Translations under genes and position numbers: made by a program
Part shown: in pieces, positions 59,678-64,000 of the stretch
How the letters are laid out: each line of letters begins with the position of its first letter
Position numbering within the stretch: position 1 is the stretch's first letter
Notes under the pieces: generated by a model
Databases searched by the model: none
What the model was told of the DNA's origin: nothing
What the model saw: the letters and a program-made list of their open reading frames with translations, nothing else
Origin: SZUA-365 sp049663345
GTDB lineage: Bacteria; Bacteroidota; Ignavibacteria; SZUA-365
DNA length: 64,000 bases
Direction of reading: 5' to 3'
NCBI GenBank assembly: GCA_049663345.1
Contig: JBATDG010000074.1
Span: 44,173-108,172 of the forward strand

Positions 59678-62362
59678 ATGAGCACTTCTTCAGCTATTCC
59701 TACCCGATTGGCATTCTTTCTGCCGATCACATTCTTTTTCCTGATCGCGATCAATCCTGCACAGGCACAGGTGCTCTTGTGGGACAGCACAGGCGTTCCC
59801 GTCTGCACTGCCGACGGATGGCAGCGCAATCCCCGGATGGTCACCGACGGCGCAGACGGCGCTATCATCGTATGGGAGGATACACGCGGCGGGTCGGATC
59901 CGGCGATCTTCGCAGCGCGCCTCCGCTCCGATGGAACAATCCCGGTGAAAAAGGATGGCGAGGAAATTGCCGCTCCCCGGACCGGTCAGCGCCTTGCGGG
60001 AATTGTCAGCGACGGTGCGGGTGGTGCGTACATCGGCTGGTGGAATCGCGCGGGAAACGAGGGCGACATCTTCATGCAGCGCATTGATGGCTCCTGCCAG
60101 CCTGTCTGGATGCAAGGCAGCTTAACCGTCTGCGCCGCGGGGGGAGGGCAGGAATGGGCAGAAATGACATCTGATGGAAAAGGCGGAGTGATCATCGTCT
60201 GGCATGACAAGCGCGGCAGCGACAACGATATTTATGGGCAGCGCATTGCTGCTTCCGGCGCGGTGCTGTGGAAAACGGATGGCGTTGCTGTATCGACGGC
60301 TGCCGGCGATCAGAACTATCCCCAACTCGCGGCCGATCAGAACGGCGGCGCCTACATTGCATGGATGGATCGCCGCACCGAAGACGACATCTACGCGCAG
60401 CATGTGCTGGCGGACGGCAAGCTGGACTGGGATCAGGATTTTCCGGTATGCGTCGAAGCCAATAGGCAGGTCGCCCCGAAAGTCATTCCCTACGGCGAGA
60501 AGTCCGTCGCATTTTTCTGGCAGGATTACCGGCTGGGTCCTTCGACTTCCGCGCTGTATCTGCAGGTCATCAACGAACTCGGCGAGCGTCTGTACCCCGA
60601 GGATTATCAGGTTTCGCAATCTGAAAATGCGCAGAGCAGCATGGTGCTGACCGACGACGGTCAGCGCGGCGCGCTCGCAGTCTGGACCGACTACCGCAGC
60701 GGAGCCGGTGAGGGCGACGTATACATGCGCCGCCTCCGGGCCGACGGCGCCATCATCGGAGATTTCGGCAACGCGCTCTGCGATTTTTCGAACACGCAGG
60801 AGCGCGCCAACATGATTTCCGATGGACACGGCGGCGGCTTCGCGGTGTGGCAGGACAAGCGCAGCACCTTCGATTACGATCTCTACATGAACCGCATCTC
60901 GGCGCAGGGCCAGACGAATTATTCCGAATGGGGCGGTCACAGCGGCGTGCTGCTCGTCAAACACGACAACAACCAGCTCGCACCCCAGGTCATTTCGAGC
61001 GGCGAAGGAATCGCGTTGATCTGCTGGTACGACGGCCGCACGCTAGACGGACAGGCCGACATCTATGCACAAAGGGTCGCCTGGGCGCCGAGCCTCGCAT
61101 TTCCAGACTCCGTTAAATTCGGCATTCTTAAAGTCGGCAAGACCGTGCATGATACGATCCGCGTGTTCAATGACGGCGCGCGTCCGCTGACGATTTCCAA
61201 TATCCGCCGGGCAAGTGATCCCGGAAACACTCATCCGCAGGATTTCATTTTCTACCCGACCTTCACGATTCCTGCCATCCTTCAACCCGGAGAAGGCGTA
61301 GACATCGCACTTTCATTCACACCGAGCGGCATCGGCGACCGTGTCTCAGAACTGCGCATCAGCAGCGATTCTCCGCAGGATCCCGTAGTGATTCCCCTTC
61401 ACGGACTTGGCACCAACCCTGTGCTGAAACTAAAAAGCGTGCATCAGTTCCGTCTCACCAAGGTGGGCAGCGAGAATGAGGAGTCCGTCGAGGGCATGAT
61501 TGAAAACAGGGGCACGGGGCTGCTTGTGGTTCCCAGCATTGAGATCGACGGAGCGGACAAAGACCGCTTCTCCCTCGGCGCGAATCCCCCCTTTCCTCTC
61601 CTGATTCCCGAGGGCGAATCCTACGCCCTCAAGCTCCGTTTCGCTCCGCTGCACTCGGGTCCGGAAGACGCCATCATCCGCGTCTTCAGCAACGCCGACG
61701 ATCTTCCGAAAGAAGCACGACTTTCGGGCATCGGCGCAGAGCCTGCGCTGATCACAATTCCAGTCGCCGCACATTTCGACACCACCATGACCATGCGGAA
61801 CCGGGAAACCGAGCTGCAGATCCGAAATACTTCCGGCGTCGAACTGGTGGTTGCGGACATACAGCTTTCCGGCACGGCCGCAGATCAGTTCGAGGTAGAG
61901 GCCTCGCTTCCCATGCGAATTCCCGGCGACGCAAGCGCACCCTTCACAGTACGCTTCACGCCGAACACAGTTGGGATCAAGCATGCCGATATTCTGATTT
62001 ATTCCGACGCGCCGACTTCTCCCAACACGGTACGAATCGACGGCACAGCGATACTGCTCGGAGCCGAGTCGCTCTCATCACCTGCGGAATTCAGCATCGA
62101 AGCGATGTATCCGCAGCCTCTCAGAGTCTCGCAGCCGCTGAACATCCGCCTGGCTCAGTCCAAACAAATCAGCAACGCGCGCATAGAGCTCTTCGATATG
62201 TTGGGGAGAATGCGGGGACTTCTGTTCGATGGACGCCTTGACGCATCCTCTTCATTCATGCAGCTGGCCACCGACCAGCTCTCGCTCTCCCCCGGTCTCT
62301 ACACGCTTCAGATCACCAGCGGCCGCGAGCGTCTTACGCATTTCCTGCTTATTGGACGCTAG
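59678..62362 (+). CDS. Propeller plus ASH/choice-of-anchor secreted protein with T9SS sorting domain
   Basis: An 894-residue secreted protein with a signal peptide (LAFFLPITFFFLIAINPAQAQ). Residues about 30-470 contain repeats of the form DGADGAIIVWEDTRGGSDPA, DGKGGVIIVWHDKRGSDNDI and DQNGGAYIAWMDRR, forming a beta-propeller. Residues about 475-795 hold three ASH/choice-of-anchor immunoglobulin-like domains. Their motifs include FGILKVGKTVHDTIRVFNDG, VDIALSFTPSGIGDRVSELR and FTVRFTPNTVGIKHADILIY. The last 85 residues are a T9SS type A domain (MYPQPLRVSQPLNIRLA, ELFDMLGRMRGLLF, LSPGLYTLQI). It is likely a surface or secreted protein of unknown function. No SD is visible. Confidence 0.87.
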   Translation: MSTSSAIPTRLAFFLPITFFFLIAINPAQAQVLLWDSTGVPVCTADGWQRNPRMVTDGADGAIIVWEDTRGGSDPAIFAARLRSDGTIPVKKDGEEIAAPRTGQRLAGIVSDGAGGAYIGWWNRAGNEGDIFMQRIDGSCQPVWMQGSLTVCAAGGGQEWAEMTSDGKGGVIIVWHDKRGSDNDIYGQRIAASGAVLWKTDGVAVSTAAGDQNYPQLAADQNGGAYIAWMDRRTEDDIYAQHVLADGKLDWDQDFPVCVEANRQVAPKVIPYGEKSVAFFWQDYRLGPSTSALYLQVINELGERLYPEDYQVSQSENAQSSMVLTDDGQRGALAVWTDYRSGAGEGDVYMRRLRADGAIIGDFGNALCDFSNTQERANMISDGHGGGFAVWQDKRSTFDYDLYMNRISAQGQTNYSEWGGHSGVLLVKHDNNQLAPQVISSGEGIALICWYDGRTLDGQADIYAQRVAWAPSLAFPDSVKFGILKVGKTVHDTIRVFNDGARPLTISNIRRASDPGNTHPQDFIFYPTFTIPAILQPGEGVDIALSFTPSGIGDRVSELRISSDSPQDPVVIPLHGLGTNPVLKLKSVHQFRLTKVGSENEESVEGMIENRGTGLLVVPSIEIDGADKDRFSLGANPPFPLLIPEGESYALKLRFAPLHSGPEDAIIRVFSNADDLPKEARLSGIGAEPALITIPVAAHFDTTMTMRNRETELQIRNTSGVELVVADIQLSGTAADQFEVEASLPMRIPGDASAPFTVRFTPNTVGIKHADILIYSDAPTSPNTVRIDGTAILLGAESLSSPAEFSIEAMYPQPLRVSQPLNIRLAQSKQISNARIELFDMLGRMRGLLFDGRLDASSSFMQLATDQLSLSPGLYTLQITSGRERLTHFLLIGR

Positions 62363-62449
62363 AGCACTAACGCGCAGCCGCGATGAAAAATGAACAAGTG
62401 GAGATGAAATCGCACTGGCACCGCAACAGGCAATCGCATTGGAGACCGC

Positions 62450-62779
62450 TTATTCTATCTGCTTTCCCTGAAGGATAGACAGATAGTCCCGAGCAGCGCT
62501 AAGAATGCGATAGATCAACACCACATCCGGCTCGAGCTTATAAAACAGCAGATACTTTCCGGTGATGAGGTAGCGATATACAAGAGCGAGAAGGGTCGTA
62601 TCATCGGGAAGCTTGCCCAATTCCGGATACTTGCTCAATGCATCAAACGTCCTCGCGAAGGAAGAAAGCAGACGCTCGGCTGATGCCGGATGTTCTCTGG
62701 CGATATACTCAATTACTTCCCGAAGATCTTCTTCTGCGGCTCTGAGAAGTTTGACTTCAGATCGCTTTTGCGCTTTCAT
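62450..62779 (-). CDS. ParE/RelE-superfamily toxin
   Basis: A 109-residue protein of the RelE/ParE fold: VKLLRAAEEDLREVIEYIAR is the two N-terminal helices, PASAERLLSSFARTFDAL follows, and LLFYKLEPDVVLIYRILSAARD is the C-terminal sheet. The YKLE...VLIYRILSAARD ending is typical of ParE-like toxins, which poison DNA gyrase, but an mRNA-cleaving RelE action cannot be excluded. It overlaps the antitoxin gene by 23 bases, the usual order (antitoxin first) and coupling for type II systems. Confidence 0.87.
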   Translation of the reverse strand: MKAQKRSEVKLLRAAEEDLREVIEYIAREHPASAERLLSSFARTFDALSKYPELGKLPDDTTLLALVYRYLITGKYLLFYKLEPDVVLIYRILSAARDYLSILQGKQIE

Positions 62780-63038
62780 GGAGCTTCTCCCGTAACTCCT
62801 GGAGGATGTGTTTTGAAGGTCTCCCGCTGTCGCCGGAATTTCGCTGAGCCTCGGCGACGCTCAACCTTCCTAGTAATTCGAGCCTGTACTGCAGCTTTCG
62901 ATAATAGGCGATGGACATAATGACCATATCGCCCTCCCCGTTTTTTGTGATAAAAATTGGTTCATCCGAATCACGCGCAAGTGCTGAAAGTTCATGCGAT
63001 TTATTACGCAGATCGGATATGGGTTTAATGAGCGCCAT
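62757..63038 (-). CDS. Phd/YefM-family antitoxin
   Basis: A 93-residue protein whose N-terminal half is a Phd/YefM DNA-binding fold: IKPISDLRNKSHELSALARD, then PIFITKNGEGDMVIMS and the AYYRKLQ helix. The C-terminal half is Arg/Glu-rich and probably unfolds around the toxin. It should neutralise the toxin encoded downstream and repress the operon by binding the inverted repeats directly upstream. Confidence 0.88.
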   Translation of the reverse strand: MALIKPISDLRNKSHELSALARDSDEPIFITKNGEGDMVIMSIAYYRKLQYRLELLGRLSVAEAQRNSGDSGRPSKHILQELREKLHESAKAI

Positions 63039-63046
63039 GATGAGAT

Positions 63047-63082
63047 ATCATTATGTGAAGCGTATTATGATAAAATAATGAT
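63047..63082 (-). promoter_or_regulatory. Probable operator/promoter of the toxin-antitoxin operon
   Basis: The inverted repeat ATCATTAT (63047-63054) / ATAATGAT (63075-63082) brackets a further related half-site ATTATGAT (63065-63072). The AT-rich cluster lies immediately upstream of the antitoxin start at 63038, where Phd-type antitoxins normally bind to autorepress. Confidence 0.6.
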
Positions 63083-63132
63083 TTCACTGCTTCAAGTCAA
63101 ATAACGGGATCCAGTAGAAATCCCAGCTTCCA

Positions 63133-63900
63133 TCATTCTTTCCAATAAAACCCGCGATCCTCTCGATCGCGGCGAAAGTGCGCGAGGGCTTCAAAGTCGG
63201 GTTCTACGATTTGAATAGCGGCATCGCCCGTTGGATGATAGAACGCGGCGGGATCGACGCCGGTGGTATCGGCGAAGCCTCCGACGCCGCTGGTGATATG
63301 CTTCGGCAGCTCGGACGGAAATCCCCAGTCGCTGATGCCTGCGAAGACGCCGAATTCATACGCGCGCCCGATGGCCAGATGCCGCCAGAGTTCGCGGGAA
63401 TAATCCGGCGTCGATTTTCGCGTGACGGACAGCGCCGGCACGAGCACGAGATCCGGCAGTGTATGCGCCTGGAGAAAAAGATCGCTGAACCAGAAATCCG
63501 CGCAGATGAGAACCAGCACGTTCAGCTCCCCGATGCGGAATTCCCCCAACCGGGAGCCCGGATCGACGCGGCTGCGTTCGTCCGAATAGGGACGAAGCTT
63601 GTCGTACCAGCCCTGCACCTCGCCATCCGGCGTAAGCACCGCCCCGGTATTCCGCTTCACCCCCTCGCCGATTTCATGAAACGATCCCCCCACGATATGG
63701 CAGCCATACTCCGTCGCCAGCGGACGCATAATGGCGAGGTATTCCTCCTGCGTCTGAACGAAAAACGCATGCTCGGGTAGCAGGAGGATATCATCGCGGC
63801 GCAGGCCGCCGCGCACGCCGTCGAGCAGCCGACGAATCACGTCGAGCGAGTGTGCGTTATCGAAGGCTTTGAGCTGGGGTTGGGCTAGAATGAGGCGCAT
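63133..63900 (-). CDS. Carbon-nitrogen hydrolase (nitrilase superfamily amidase)
   Basis: A 255-residue cytosolic amidase with the complete Glu-Lys-Cys triad: Glu43 (LLLPEHAF), Lys101 (YDKLRPYSDE) and Cys133 (VLICADFWF). VGGSFHEIGEGVKRNTGAVL before the lysine is characteristic. The Lys-region and the C-A-D elbow resemble predicted amidohydrolases of unknown substrate more than true nitrilases. The start codon lies 6 bases from a heptanucleotide repeat array, so no normal SD is present. It is on the same strand as the toxin-antitoxin pair but 94 bases upstream of that pair's start, so probably independent. Confidence 0.88.
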   Translation of the reverse strand: MRLILAQPQLKAFDNAHSLDVIRRLLDGVRGGLRRDDILLLPEHAFFVQTQEEYLAIMRPLATEYGCHIVGGSFHEIGEGVKRNTGAVLTPDGEVQGWYDKLRPYSDERSRVDPGSRLGEFRIGELNVLVLICADFWFSDLFLQAHTLPDLVLVPALSVTRKSTPDYSRELWRHLAIGRAYEFGVFAGISDWGFPSELPKHITSGVGGFADTTGVDPAAFYHPTGDAAIQIVEPDFEALAHFRRDREDRGFYWKE

Positions 63901-63906
63901 GGGGAT

Positions 63907-64000
63907 ATGGCTGATGGCTGATGGCTGATGGCTGATGGCTGATGGCTGATGGCTGATGGCTGATGGCTGATGGCTGATGGCTGATGGCTGATGGCTGATG
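63907..64000. repeat. Heptanucleotide tandem repeat (ATGGCTG)n, about 13 copies, runs off the window
   Basis: From 63907 to the last base the sequence is an uninterrupted perfect 7-bp repeat. On the plus strand every frame meets TGA after a few codons, so it is not coding. It ends 6 bases from the start codon of the minus-strand amidase gene, occupying the position of its SD and promoter. The full length is unknown. Confidence 0.95.

Noticed and set aside
63907..64000. Heptamer array considered as a CRISPR or coding repeat
   Set aside because: There are no spacers between units, and every plus-strand frame is closed by TGA; it is a simple-sequence repeat.

Overview
This 64-kb window is bacterial chromosome with no rRNA, tRNA, phage or IS element that I could find. 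It suggests a free-living, GC-rich member of the FCB group, from a Chlorobiota/Ignavibacteriota/Kapabacteria-like lineage of the Bacteroidota superphylum. The evidence is three secreted proteins ending in type IX secretion (T9SS) sorting domains, a PorU-like C25 sortase, many PAS/GAF sensor proteins, a beta-propeller/Y_Y_Y sensor, and several genes with weak or absent Shine-Dalgarno sites. Species cannot be fixed from the sequence alone.

Layout. 0-14 kb holds mixed housekeeping and stress genes: a CheY-like regulator, a class V aminotransferase, a propeller sensor lacking a kinase, SUI1/YciH, a divergent dnaJ-like/hsp20 pair, an AI-2E-type permease, an NlpC/P60 hydrolase, a fatty-acid hydroxylase, a YncE-like propeller, a metallophosphoesterase, DUF2461 with trmO, and a GapN-like aldehyde dehydrogenase. 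15-26 kb holds the PorU-like C25 peptidase, divergent from a giant LamG cargo protein with a T9SS tail. 26-39 kb is a continuous minus-strand block and the most unusual part. It contains a multi-PAS hybrid kinase and a single-domain response regulator, then a DUF4402 pilin-like subunit, a strong terminator, a PapD-like chaperone and an usher-like barrel fused to two OmpA domains. It ends with a CHASE-only sensor, a receiver and a CHASE-PAS protein whose kinase region has lost its catalytic motifs. I read the middle as a variant chaperone-usher surface-fibre system with built-in peptidoglycan anchoring, flanked by signalling genes.

39-47 kb holds alanine racemase downstream of a kinase-less PAS/GAF protein, a BNR-repeat T9SS protein, a LysE exporter, glutathione peroxidase, a Nudix hydrolase and an MscS channel. 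47.4-50.5 kb is a three-gene operon with 4-bp ATGA overlaps. It encodes a D-threonine-aldolase/D-serine-dehydratase-type PLP enzyme, an M19 dipeptidase and a class D (OXA-type) beta-lactamase. 50.6-64 kb holds a small membrane protein with DUF309, a PAS kinase with a degenerate receiver, a Sel1-repeat protein, a UPF0182 membrane protein, a mercaptopyruvate sulfurtransferase, an orphan terminator, another T9SS cargo protein, a ParE/Phd toxin-antitoxin pair, a nitrilase-family amidase and a heptanucleotide repeat running off the end.

Three themes recur. The first is T9SS secretion: the PorU-like sortase plus three CTD cargos. The second is sensor proteins without a usable output domain: four in the window, plus one degenerate receiver. 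The third is D-amino-acid and cell-wall chemistry: alr, the D-amino-acid lyase, the M19 dipeptidase, OXA, NlpC/P60 and OmpA anchors. All functional statements rest on motif recognition by eye; no database search was run.
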